64,000 nucleotides of DNA from Sarocladium kiliense (taxonomy: Eukaryota > Ascomycota > Sordariomycetes > Hypocreales > Sarocladiaceae), in the NCBI GenBank assembly GCA_030734395.1, contig JAUZTG010000048.1:124001-188000 (forward strand). The letters run 5' to 3'. Position numbers and translations under genes: made by a program. Shown piece by piece: positions 10,588-20,339 of this stretch. How positions within the stretch are numbered: position 1 is the stretch's first letter; each line of letters begins with the position of its first letter. The notes beneath the pieces are model-generated. The model ran no database searches. It saw only the letters and a program-made list of their open reading frames with translations, and was not told where the DNA came from.

Positions 10588-12501
10588 CTAGTGATCTTTG
10601 GCCACAATTGCAAAGTATTTGTCAGCGCTGCGAACCCGAAACTGCTTTCCATACTTGATCATAACAAGGAAGACGCTGGAAGCAGCTAGACCGATGAAGG
10701 CGGCTGAAATGAAACAGTTCTGCGTGCCCAGGCCGGTCAACCAAGGAGTAATGCTGATCCCATTGTTAGTCTTTGATGGCCTAAAGCCACACACACTGGC
10801 AAAGCAGAGAGTAGAGAGCTTACCCATAGTTGATGGCAAAAGACATAGTGTTCCGAATTAACATGACGGTTACCATGGCATCACCACTGATGTAGTGGTA
10901 ACTGTCGATCAAGTAGTTCACACTCAATGTGCAGCCAGTGGTAATGTTGAAGGCTAGACAGCCCATAGCAAAGATGAGGCCGAACCAATGGATCTCCTGA
11001 GAGGCACCAACACCCCAAAGAATGAGACCAGTGGGTACCAGCACTAAGCAGACCGCGAATGGCCACAGTCGGTGCTCAGCCTCCATGATGCCGTTGTTCC
11101 GTCGAGCCAACTTCACAGTCAACCAGTCACTAAGACGACCGGAAATAACAAACCCAATTATGACTCCAATGCAGCAAGCAACGTAACTGGTGCCGACCAT
11201 GGAGGGGCCGAAGTTGTATGGGGGCGCCGACAGAACAATGGAAGCTGTCGCATTGAGCACATTGAACCAAATGAGATAGGAGCCGTAAGAGAAGCCCGCG
11301 TAGAAGATGACCGGCCAGCTGAGATACGTGATAGAGCTCCACGCCCGTTGCAGCATGCCTTGACCAGGGTAAGTGCCCCAGAGTGCCAGCTTCTGAACAA
11401 AGGTCTTCGTCGGCGCGTAGCTCTCTGTAGTGTCCGACCCTGCTGACGGTTCCTGGGTAGACTGGGTCTTCTTCTCATCTTCAGAGCCTGGCCCATTCAC
11501 GGGTCGAGCACCTAACATCTTTCGTGTGTAGTTTGTCTCCTCCATGAAGAAGAACAAAAACACAAACGCTGCTCCTAGAAAGATAGTAGGCCAATAGAAC
11601 ACCCATTGCCAGCCTTGGTATTCAGCGATGAAACCACTGATCACCGGAGTGAAGTAATTGCTTCCGAGAAGGAAGAGAGAATATACTCCCATATAGGTAC
11701 CACGCTCGTGGGTGAAGTACTATTTGCAGCCCAGTTAGTTCTCAACCACACGATCTCATAGAACCGCAGTAAGTCTTACAATATCTGTGACCGAGATCTC
11801 GGGTAGCGCCTCAATAGGAGCAATGAAAAAACCTTGAATAATGGACCTTGCAATCCACTCGCCATCGCTCTTGACATATGCACTATGAACCTTTGGTCAG
11901 ATACAAAACAATTTTTCACCACAGGGATTGCAGTTTTTACCTCCAAATGCTACATCCCTATTATCTTGTTAGTTTCCTCACAGGGCAAAAGACGTGATAA
12001 CATTATGGATACTTACGATGCCTCCAAGGATCGAGATCAGGTAGGTAGGACGCTTGCCAAAGCGTAGCGCGAATGGCTGCCAGAATAGAAGACCCCAACC
12101 AAGGAGCAAGAACATGTACCCTGTTCCTTCATTGAGTGTGGCAACAGAGACGCCTGATGCCTTTGAGAGAGGCACAATGACGGAGTAAACATTGGAGGTA
12201 GACATGCCGCAAAATAATGTGTATCTGGGTACAAGGTGAGCGTGAGTGATAGACTCTTTCATGACAAAGAGTATAGTTTGACTTACACGTTTTGACAGAC
12301 CAAAGAAAGCAACTTCCTTCGAGGAGCCCAATTGAGAGGGTCATTGGGGTCATTGGAAGGCGTTGGATTCAGAACAATATCTCCTTTACCAGCATGGCGT
12401 GCATTGAGGTTGTGTTCCAGGTCAACAAGATGAACAGTACCCGGTACACCGACCGGATTCTCAGGGTTCTCCATGTTCTCCATGGGTTTTGAGGATGTCA
12501 T
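10588..12501 (-). CDS. MFS transporter, DHA1/HOL1-like
   Basis: Plasma-membrane major-facilitator protein of 534 aa. Exons are 12501..12287, 12224..12017, 11957..11941, 11882..11780, 11719..10824 and 10753..10588. All phases agree. The N terminus is polar and has the NDPNDPLNW motif typical of fungal DHA1 drug:H+/HOL1-like members. About 12 membrane segments follow. There is a long charged loop after TM6 (ARPVNGPGSEDEKKTQ...) and a FVISGRLSDWL signature after TM8. Exon 3 is a 17-nt microexon (GCSIW plus part of S); skipping it would break the frame inside TM3. The start at 12501 was chosen over an upstream in-frame ATG at 12534 because it begins the conserved-type polar tail; either is possible. 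The substrate is unknown. It is divergent from the amidase gene. Confidence 0.88.
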
Positions 12502-13486
12502 GATGTGTTGAGGGCAGTTGGCAGTGCACCGCAAGACACTGAAGTAATATATAAGAACCGTGCGTTATAGACAAGTTGGCTCGAAGGCTCTGGGGACTTG
12601 TAGAGTCTTTAAAGGCATGATGGACAGTCTGACTTGTCACAGTATCGGGCGCCTGGGCACTGTTCCCCCGGTCTGGTGGGGCTCATTAGTCTGTGCCGGA
12701 GGCCAAGGCGAGAGCCTCTCAGATACCGACACGAAGGCTCGTAATCAAACAGCAGGGGGGTCTATATTGGTCGTTGTCGCGTGTTGTTTGAGCTTGGTAA
12801 TGGTGATTTTGGCAAACTCTACTAACCAAGGGGCTACACCAGCCGCATGGACTGATAACACCAACATGCATTCCGCCCAAAGAAGTGGATCTGGAGATGA
12901 TCTTAGTCGAGGTCCAATACCTCCCCCGGTTTCGGGGTTCGGTAGCGATAACATGGCTGATGGGAGCGGGGCGCGCGAATACGATTGATTGGTTTCCTAC
13001 GCTGAAGCGTCGATAGCTTCCCCTCCACGAGATGTCACACGGCGACCCTTTGATGCTACTGCTTTTGGTTTCCAATCACGGCCCTGGAACTAGCTTCCTG
13101 TGCATATTATCTTGACGTGAGGCTTAATCGACGCTAAAGTGATCCTTGGAAACCCCGCGATTGCAAATTGCTCCTGTCCAATAACGCGTGTTTGCGCGAG
13201 CGACGCCATGCCTTCGAGACCGACGCGGGAACTTCTCTTGTCGGATGAAAGGATCCTGCCCCTGATCATCTCAGGCTTCAATTGCAGCTGAACCAAGATA
13301 TCTCGCTGTGATCAAGGGAAAGCAAGTGGGTTCTCGGCCAATCTATAAGACCCGAACCTCAGAGGTCTTATCTCCCTTTCCACGGTCAACAAACCGCCCG
13401 CTTCCCTTGTCATCTCATCCTCCAAACGAAGTCTCTCATCTTCCTTCTCGCTCTGCGACCTCAGCTCTTTCTTTGGTCCAGACAAA
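12502..13486. promoter_or_regulatory. Divergent promoter region between MFS transporter and amidase
   Basis: This 985-bp gap separates two divergent genes. A TATAAGA at 13344-13350 followed by a strongly C/T-rich leader (about 13365-13485) fits the amidase transcription start. A 142-codon plus-strand frame (12560-12988) has no domain and is not called. Confidence 0.5.
13344..13350 (+). promoter_or_regulatory. TATA-like box of the amidase gene
   Basis: TATAAGA lies 137 bp before the amidase ATG and is followed by a pyrimidine-rich leader. Position and context fit a core promoter; there is no experimental evidence. Confidence 0.4.
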
Positions 13487-15163
13487 ATGGCCGTTTCTGT
13501 CTTCACGGTCCTTCAACCGAAGCCGGTGCCTCTTGGTACCGAAGCCTTTGAGGGGAAGCGAGCAGCCCTTCTGCAAGAGTTCCAAGATAGAGTCCCCACG
13601 GAATATTATGTTCCCAGGGACCTCATTGACAACGCGGGACTCGATGTATCGGATATTCCTGCAAAATGCGGCATTCTATCGCCCGAAGAGCTCAGCATAA
13701 CTGAGGACTATGACGCTGTCAGCCTCGCAGAAGCCATCGCGTCGCGAAAGCTTACTGCTGTGGCTGTGGCTAAGGCTTTCAGCAAGCGTGCTATCATTGC
13801 GCATCAGCTCACCTGCTGCCTGACGCAATGGTTTATGGATGAAGCGGTCGAGCAAGCTCAGAGGCTTGATGCGCATCTCGCAGCGCATGGGAAGACCGTA
13901 GGACCCCTTCACGGTGTACCCATCAGTATTAAAGACCACATGGGAATTGCTGGCACATTTGCCTCTGCAGCTTGTCTGTCATCCATAAGACAAACCAAGG
14001 AGGATGTGCATTTAATCCGCATCCTGCGTGAGCTCGGCGCAGTCTTCTACTGCAAGACAAACCAGCCACAGTCGCTTATGCATCTTGAGAGCGACTCATT
14101 ATGGGGACGAGTTTTGAACCCATATAATATCAATCTCTCTGCTGGTGGATCTACTGGCGGTGAAGCTGCTCTCATCGCGATGAAGGGCTCAGTGATGGGC
14201 ATTGGCAGCGATATTGGTGGCAGTATCCGCGGCCCTTCGGCGTTCTGCGGCATCTATGGCTTCAAGCCAACTTCATATACGCTACCCTTTGACAAGATGC
14301 TGCTCAGTCCCTTCCCTGGCGAGCTCAATATTCTTTGTGCCGTTGGGCCAATGTGTCGCAGCATCCGAGATATGGATCTGCTCGTCAAGAGTGTCCTTGC
14401 CACTCAGCCACACCTTGAAGACCCGAAACTCGTGCCCATCCCCTGGACCGGGATCCAAACGCCTGTTCAACGAGTCTTGAAAATCGGTCTCATTGACAAT
14501 GACGGCCTTGTTGAACCACAGCCTCCCATCAAGCGAGCTATCGCATGGGCTCGAAAGGTTCTCTCCGAACCCAAATATGCTGGTGTCGTCGAGGTGAAGC
14601 CATTCAAGCCTTGGGGAGCTCCGGAAGCTTTGCACAAGATCAGGCGCATGTACTTCCCAGACGGAGGTGCCGGCGTCCTTAACGCGATCGTCTCAACGGG
14701 TGAGCCCATTCATCCGCTTACAGAATACACGCTCAGAGATGCCGCCGAGGATGGCATGCGTACAGCTGTAGATGTGAGTAATCAGCGCGCAGATCGCGAT
14801 GAGTTTCGCATCGCCTTTGCAAAAAGTTGGCAAGAACAAGATGTCGATGTCGTTCTCGGGCCAGCCTTTGTCGGGCCAGCGAGTGCCCACGACACTGCCT
14901 ACACGTGGACCTACACCTCACTCTACAACTTCGTCGACTACCCTGGCGTTGTGTTTCCTACACCTATCGTTACTGAAGCCGATGAGAAATACGATGAGAA
15001 TTACAAGCCTTTGAGTAAAGAGTGTGAACAAGTGCACCAACTCTGGACTGAGACAAATTTCAAGGGTGCGCCGATCAACCTGCAGCTCGTGGCTCGCAAG
15101 TATCATGACAACGACCTTTTTGGGGCCCTTCAAACGCTTAAAGATATCCTTGAGCTCTCCTAG
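13487..15163 (+). CDS. Amidase-signature hydrolase (acetamidase/general amidase type)
   Basis: Intronless gene for a 558-aa amidase that hydrolyses a carboxamide to acid plus ammonia. The Ser-cisSer-Lys triad is visible: K149 in PISIKDH, S222 in GGSTGGE and S246 in GSDIGGSIR. The spacings (73 and 24 residues) match the family. The common GGSSGGE motif is GGST here; the catalytic cis-Ser is kept and its neighbour is Thr. The N-terminal about 70 residues (AALLQEFQDRVP...LSPEELSITEDYDA) are typical of fungal acetamidases. It has no signal peptide, so it is cytosolic. It is divergent from the MFS transporter, which suggests uptake and hydrolysis of an amide or nitrogen source. A long C/T-rich leader precedes the ATG. 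Confidence 0.92.
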   Translation: MAVSVFTVLQPKPVPLGTEAFEGKRAALLQEFQDRVPTEYYVPRDLIDNAGLDVSDIPAKCGILSPEELSITEDYDAVSLAEAIASRKLTAVAVAKAFSKRAIIAHQLTCCLTQWFMDEAVEQAQRLDAHLAAHGKTVGPLHGVPISIKDHMGIAGTFASAACLSSIRQTKEDVHLIRILRELGAVFYCKTNQPQSLMHLESDSLWGRVLNPYNINLSAGGSTGGEAALIAMKGSVMGIGSDIGGSIRGPSAFCGIYGFKPTSYTLPFDKMLLSPFPGELNILCAVGPMCRSIRDMDLLVKSVLATQPHLEDPKLVPIPWTGIQTPVQRVLKIGLIDNDGLVEPQPPIKRAIAWARKVLSEPKYAGVVEVKPFKPWGAPEALHKIRRMYFPDGGAGVLNAIVSTGEPIHPLTEYTLRDAAEDGMRTAVDVSNQRADRDEFRIAFAKSWQEQDVDVVLGPAFVGPASAHDTAYTWTYTSLYNFVDYPGVVFPTPIVTEADEKYDENYKPLSKECEQVHQLWTETNFKGAPINLQLVARKYHDNDLFGALQTLKDILELS

Positions 15164-15525
15164 AATATTGTACCAATACCACATCTGCCTTTGGTAACAG
15201 AGGCTGCTTCTGCATTGCAGCTTCCCAGGTGTCTGTGTGATATCATTAAATCGTCGGTGGAAGTAAGGGATCCAGTCATCTGATACTTCGATCATTGTGG
15301 TGAAGCGATTTAATTACGAAAACTTTGCATGGCACTGTATCATCAGGACATTCACATAAATCGATTCTGGGGCATTATTTCTCGAGCTGTAGAACTCATA
15401 TTTCTCAAACCTACTCTACCTTCTCTCTGATCTTCTTCATCATGACTTCAAGAGTCTCGGCTTCAAATGGGACTTCTGGGGCGAGTCGATACGAACCTGT
15501 GCTTTGACGGCTTTGGCATTAATTA
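15164..15525. other. Convergent 3' flanks
   Basis: This 362-bp gap between the amidase (+) and the small minus-strand gene contains no supported coding frame. It presumably holds both polyadenylation regions. Confidence 0.5.
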
Positions 15526-15897
15526 TCAATTCTCGATCTTGATGGAAGCTTCGGCAGTAGCCACCTTCTGGCCATCGACAATGAGGTAGAACTTGATGCG
15601 CCACAGAGGCTTAGGTGGATCATGGTCCGTGTGCCAAGGTGCAGATCGCACCATTTCTCCCTCAAACTTGAGAGGCTTGAAGGAAAAGCTGCCAGTCGTG
15701 TAAGGCAAGGACTCCGGCCCAGTCATCGGAATCTCGAAGAGATTGTTCAGCATCTCGAAGCAGGTATCGCGCTGGCACGAGACGTGTTGGCCAGGACGGG
15801 GTACGTACTCAGTGGTCATCAGGATATCAAACTCCTGTCCAACGCGAACGCTGACAGGAGAAGAGTAGTTAGTCAACTCAAATCGGTGTGCAGACAT
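15526..15897 (-). CDS. Hypothetical protein, 123 aa, probable beta-rich fold
   Basis: I do not recognise this protein. It starts MSAHRFELTNYSSPVSVRVGQ and ends ATAEASIKIEN. The sequence alternates short hydrophobic strands and charged turns (FYLIVDGQKVATAEA near the end), suggesting a beta-sandwich. It has two cysteines (C-QRDT-C) and no signal peptide or membrane segment. The frame is open upstream to another ATG at 15939, which would add 14 residues. The sequence just before 15897 (ctaacaccttcaag) also resembles a 3' splice site, so an upstream exon cannot be excluded. Coding evidence is frame length and amino-acid composition only. Confidence 0.6.
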   Translation of the reverse strand: MSAHRFELTNYSSPVSVRVGQEFDILMTTEYVPRPGQHVSCQRDTCFEMLNNLFEIPMTGPESLPYTTGSFSFKPLKFEGEMVRSAPWHTDHDPPKPLWRIKFYLIVDGQKVATAEASIKIEN

Positions 15898-16559
15898 CTT
15901 GAAGGTGTTAGAGACTTTGTCCGAAGCTTTTCCTAGCACTTGCGTTGGATTCAGTCACCTTAGTCCCGTGCAAGTTGCCTGCGGATGTGCCATGTGGAGG
16001 AGGAATGATGCAGAGAACACAGTTGATGCGGAGCGTTTTAAACAAGATGTTGGGATCAGGGGAGGTGGAGGAGATCATTGAAGTCGGAAGACCGTTCATG
16101 TTCATGTAAGTACTAACAAAGCCTTCAAAGAGCGGGACTAACGATGCACACGGGGCCGAATCGTGCCTCAAAGTAGCCAAGATTCTTCCCAGAATTCCAG
16201 AAACATAATTCATACCCAATGCTGAATGATTGGGCAATGTCGCCCGTTACCGAAGAGACTCCTTGCCCCCAGCCTGCTGTTGTCCCAGCTAGCATGCCGA
16301 GCCAGCACAAATCACACAAGTGGCCTTCGTGAGGAGGAACAGAGGTAATGCAGGATCGAAAAAAGAGAAACCCTATTCTGAAGTCGGCTTGCGATAATCA
16401 TAGGACAGCACAACGAATAGTCCCAAAGCAATGCAATAGTATAAGGTGAATGGTTGCAAGGTGCCTAGGTACGCAATATAGCTAGCCCAGACCATTAAGA
16501 ATCAACAAAGCTACAACCCAGTTTAGCCAAAGCCCCGAGTGCCAACGCTTTAATTGCAT
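15898..16559. other. Intergenic, upstream of orphan gene and 3' of SDR
   Basis: This 662-bp gap contains a 109-codon minus-strand frame (15908-16237) with no recognisable domain. It could be a leader or unrelated. No RNA gene was seen. Confidence 0.45.
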
Positions 16560-17594
16560 CTAGATCCATTGCTTTGAGCCAAGATGGGAGATCATATCAC
16601 CCGCGTTTCCATCATCGATCTCCGCCTTGCCAATCAACGACAAAATCTTGCCGATGGAATCCTCTGGTGTGATTGGACCCTTCCAGTTTGGCTCATATCG
16701 CATGAGCCTAGCACCAAGATCCTTCATATCCTCCGTCGGCTCCTCGCCGCCTTCAGTGTTGTTAGTTTTCGCGCATCATAGGGGAAGGAGAAACTCGTGG
16801 GCGGGTAAGCTTACCGGACATACCGGTGTCTACTACACCAGGAGAGATTGCAAGTACCACCACGCCCTTCTCGCGATACTCGGCACTGTACTTGGCGACT
16901 ACCATATTAAGAGCAGCCTTGGAGACACTGTATGCAGTACCCATCCAAAGGTCGTATTGCCTTGTCAATTCTGTGTCTCCCATTCCAGAAGAGATGACGA
17001 TGACCTTCTTCGCATCGCCCAGCAAGATCAAAGGCATGAATGCGGCGATGATTTGTGCATTGCCGATGACGTTCGTACGGAATACCTGGTTGAACTCCCG
17101 CTCTAGATGCGACGGGTCTTTGGCCCTTGAGAAATGTCAGTTTCCCGAAGCTTTTGCAAGATCTAAAAACTAACAGCTCGCTTATGGTGAGTCCATAATC
17201 GCCTCCGCCGATGCCCGCATTGGCAATCAGATGGTCAACTTTGCCGCCCGTGATCTTGGCTGTCCCAGCGACAGCATCCTAGTTTCCCTCAGTTAGTGTT
17301 GCCCCTGTAAAAATTAGGCGGGCGTTACTCACAGGGATCGAATTTGCGTCATCAAGATCAAATCTCAGCAGGTGCACATTCTGCCGGCCAATTTCTGCAT
17401 CAACCTTTGTCTTTGTGGACTCTACATTGCGTACGAGACCAATGACGACGTTTGAAGGGTTTGCGGAAAGCTGACGAAGGAACTCAAACTGACCAAAGCA
17501 CACATTAGCAATTGTTCACCCCAGTGAGTACAGGGTAGGCGGTGGCACTTGCACCGAGACCTCGAGAAGCTCCAACGACGACGTAGGATGCCAT
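16560..17594 (-). CDS. Short-chain dehydrogenase/reductase (267 aa) with a GC-AG first intron
   Basis: Predicted NAD(P)-dependent oxidoreductase of the atypical fungal SDR group. Exons are 17594..17553, 17488..17333, 17278..17175, 17125..16815 and 16750..16560. Exon 1 encodes MASYVVVGASRGLG and ends at the glycine motif. The donor there is GCAAGT; only this GC donor keeps frame and gives GASRGLGFEFLRQLS, the expected Rossmann helix. Later motifs are NAG (LIANAGIG), S-S-G-M before the active site, and YSVSK (YxxxK) followed by a PGVVDTGMS loop. The C terminus is a PEDSIGKILSLIG-type segment seen in this subgroup. It is divergent from a Zn2Cys6 regulator (18239), a likely regulatory pair. The substrate is unknown. 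Confidence 0.87.
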
Positions 17595-18238
17595 AGTTTC
17601 GGTTATTTTACGTAAAAAGATACAGGATTCTTGAGGAAACAGCGAGTTGTGATACAGGAGATGTGAAGTGATTGAATTGAATGTGAAATCTGCTTGAGGT
17701 CGAGAGCGTTGGACAACTCACGGGCTACCTGTCTTATATACTCGACGTCAGGGTCACGTCAATGCTCCGCAGCGATAGTGCTTCTGCAATTCGAAACTCC
17801 TCAGACCAATTGGTAATCCGGCAGGCTTCAATAGATTCGCGGCGGAACTTTGTCATCGTTGCCATTGTTCCATCTGAGGTAAAGTATCGCCAACACCTGG
17901 CGCGTCCAAGGTTTCTATGCTGCCCCACTGATACAGGCCGGATAGCCAATCAAAAAGTCAAGTTCTGTGGTAAAGAGCTCTAGCTTCGGACAAAGTTGCC
18001 AACAGACTCAGAATGGTAGTGGGCTGAACTGGGCTGAACTGGTGATAAGTAAGCAACCACTTGACATGAGCCACAATGACGGAGTTCAAGATATCGTCAC
18101 CTTGGTGGGTGCGACTTCTTTTCTAGGATTTCAGGCAACTTTTCTCTGTTTCTCCGTACTTTAGTGCATCGAAATCGGATTGCCACTCCGTAACAGCGGA
18201 CTTGGCGATACTGAAAGGCACAACAGCGCGAAACTTCA
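17595..18238. promoter_or_regulatory. Divergent promoter region, SDR and Zn2Cys6 regulator
   Basis: This 644-bp gap lies between divergent start codons. No gene is supported. On the SDR side, TATATA (17737-17742, reading tcttatatactc) lies about 145 bp upstream of its ATG. Confidence 0.45.
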
Positions 18239-20117
18239 ATGCCTGCAGTGGCTTGCATTCCGTGTCGAGGTCGGTGCCTCAAATGAGCTGCCCTTACGCT
18301 GTGCTTTGAAGTTGACTAATGTGCTGCCTCAACAGAGCGAAAGCTCAAGTGTGACAGACGGCCCCTTAGCTGCTCGAACTGCACGCGAGCCGGACTGACT
18401 TGCCCTGGCTTTGCAAAAGATCTCTCCTGGCCAAAGGCAAGCAATGGGAAACGGCATCTCGTGGGACCAGAGCCATGCAAAGATTTGACCGCCCAAAAGC
18501 CCCGGCGCGGCACGTCCCGATGGGTCAATGTCCGGGTTGGAGACATCGAGACCTATCAGCGCATCGCAGCAGTACAATCATTGCAAGGTCAGACCTCTCA
18601 ATTTGGACCGTCAAAGCAGCCGCTGAGTTGGACTGAACTCCTCACAGAACCACAAGCCCACTTCAAAGGATCACTTTTGTCTTTCAAGAAAGGCCCATCT
18701 TGGACCCCTACAAGCCTCAATACCTCAGAACTGACGCTTCTTCAATATTGTGAGTTGACAAGGTTGTGCCTGGCCACCTCATCAGATGCCTGACCTATTT
18801 ACAACAGTCCAGATGGAAGCGGCCCTCGCAATCACGTGTGGCAACTCTACTGACCACTTACTTGGGGTCGTTACGAGACTGGCATTCTATGACGATTCTG
18901 CATCTTCACTGGCCGTTCTGCATGCAGTATTGGCAGTCGCATCTCTCCGTCGGAATGGTCCTACCTCGTCCACTATTGCCCGCCATGGTGCTGCCTTGCG
19001 CGCTTTGAAGACCTCAGCCGAGGCCGGAATCTCTGGCACAAAGGTTACCCAGCATGTTGCGGCCGGGGTGCTTTTGTGCTGCTTTGAGGTAGGTGATGGG
19101 CTTCTGCAACCCGCTCCCTCGAAGCACGAAAAATCTCTGGCAAGGACAAGTGCTGAGCGGATTACTCTCCAGATACACCACAAGGGTGGCAGTTCCAGGC
19201 CTTGGTACTCAAACGTCATCAACACCAAAGGGCTGCTGAAAGGATTGAACCTAGACAGACATGCTGCGGTGTATGAGTTTCTCGCGATGACGAACTGGCT
19301 GTATCATCACGACGTGCACGCTCAATTTTCCTGCAGACACTGGCGGCGGGCAGGGAGTCGAGGGCCAATACTTGATGATAGGCAACAAATGAGGCCAATC
19401 TTGCACACGAATACCAATTCCATGACAAACATAGTACAAGATTTGACCAAGGTAAGTCTCTGCGCCAATCAGATATCATGAACTCCCTTTTCTAGATCTC
19501 AATGCTGAGAAGTCCAGCTCACACACGTTTCGACACCGAGCCATAGAGTCTTGTGGCCAATGGCAGATATCTTCCAAAATCTAGTCGACTCGTCTCATCC
19601 TCACTACCACAGTGAGCGCTACAGACAGGAACTGGATGACATAGAACGCGACCTGGAAAGTATACTAAACGGCAAATATGTTGCGGAGACCCATCGTAGA
19701 GCGCCAACGGCGAATCTGTCCATTGAGGACATGGACTTTTTCGACTTGGAAGCCTATCGTTTGGCAGCCCTGATCTACCTGGAACGCGTGTCAGGAAATT
19801 TATCGGGTACAAGCTCCAAGATCGATCGATGGGCCAACTCAGCCTTCAATCTCTTGGAAAACCTTGGGTCATTGAAGCATAGCTTCCCAATATTCATCAT
19901 CGGATGCGAAGCACGCACTGACGAGCAGCGCCTTGTGATACTCGATTGCATTCAGCGGACTCAGAGCTTCCTACCTTCCGCGACAATGGACATGGTTCAC
20001 GACATGCTCCAGAGTGCCTGGGCTATGGAAGACCTGGAGACGGAACGCGAGCTGGATTATGTGGCGAAGCTGGATACCTTGATCAGTGGGTGTGAGACGA
20101 TGCCTTCATTTGCATAG
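18239..20117 (+). CDS. Zn(II)2Cys6 transcription factor with Fungal_trans_2-type domain
   Basis: Predicted regulator of 534 aa. Exons are 18239..18269, 18336..18749, 18808..19088, 19173..19451 and 19518..20117. Exon 1 gives MPAVACIPCR; spliced to exon 2 it yields C-IP-C-RERKLK-C-DRRPLS-C-SN-C-TRAGLT-C, a textbook zinc cluster at the extreme N terminus. The regulatory domain ends with the family-typical AYRLAALIYLERVSG and FPIFIIGCEARTDEQR motifs. The third intron (84 nt) is stop-free and in phase. I splice it because LLCCFEIHHKG fits family layout better than the read-through. The last acceptor is the least certain: the nearest AG leads to a stop, whereas the next (CCAG at 19514-19517) restores the frame into HRVLWPMADIFQNLVD. 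It is divergent from the SDR and convergent with an ACS-type transporter. Confidence 0.75.
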
Positions 20118-20339
20118 GGCTCTATGAAGTTTGAACGATTTGAGACTGGCACTGTCGCGACGGAGGTTGGAAGAAAGGTGACCCGACAGCAAGAAAGGAT
20201 CTTGCGGATAGGTAAACTACTTTGCTGTCATGGGACTTCCAGAACCCACGAGGGCAGGATACTGACTATATATCCCGAAAATCCCTAATCGCCACGACCG
20301 AACATGATTGAATCGCAGTTATCTCGCCGAATCCGTCCC

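Noticed and set aside
12560..12988. 142-codon plus-strand frame in the transporter/amidase promoter region
   Set aside because: No domain, odd composition, and it occupies a divergent promoter; likely a chance frame.
15908..16237. 109-codon minus-strand frame upstream of the orphan gene
   Set aside because: No convincing in-phase splice to the orphan frame and no domain; could be leader sequence.
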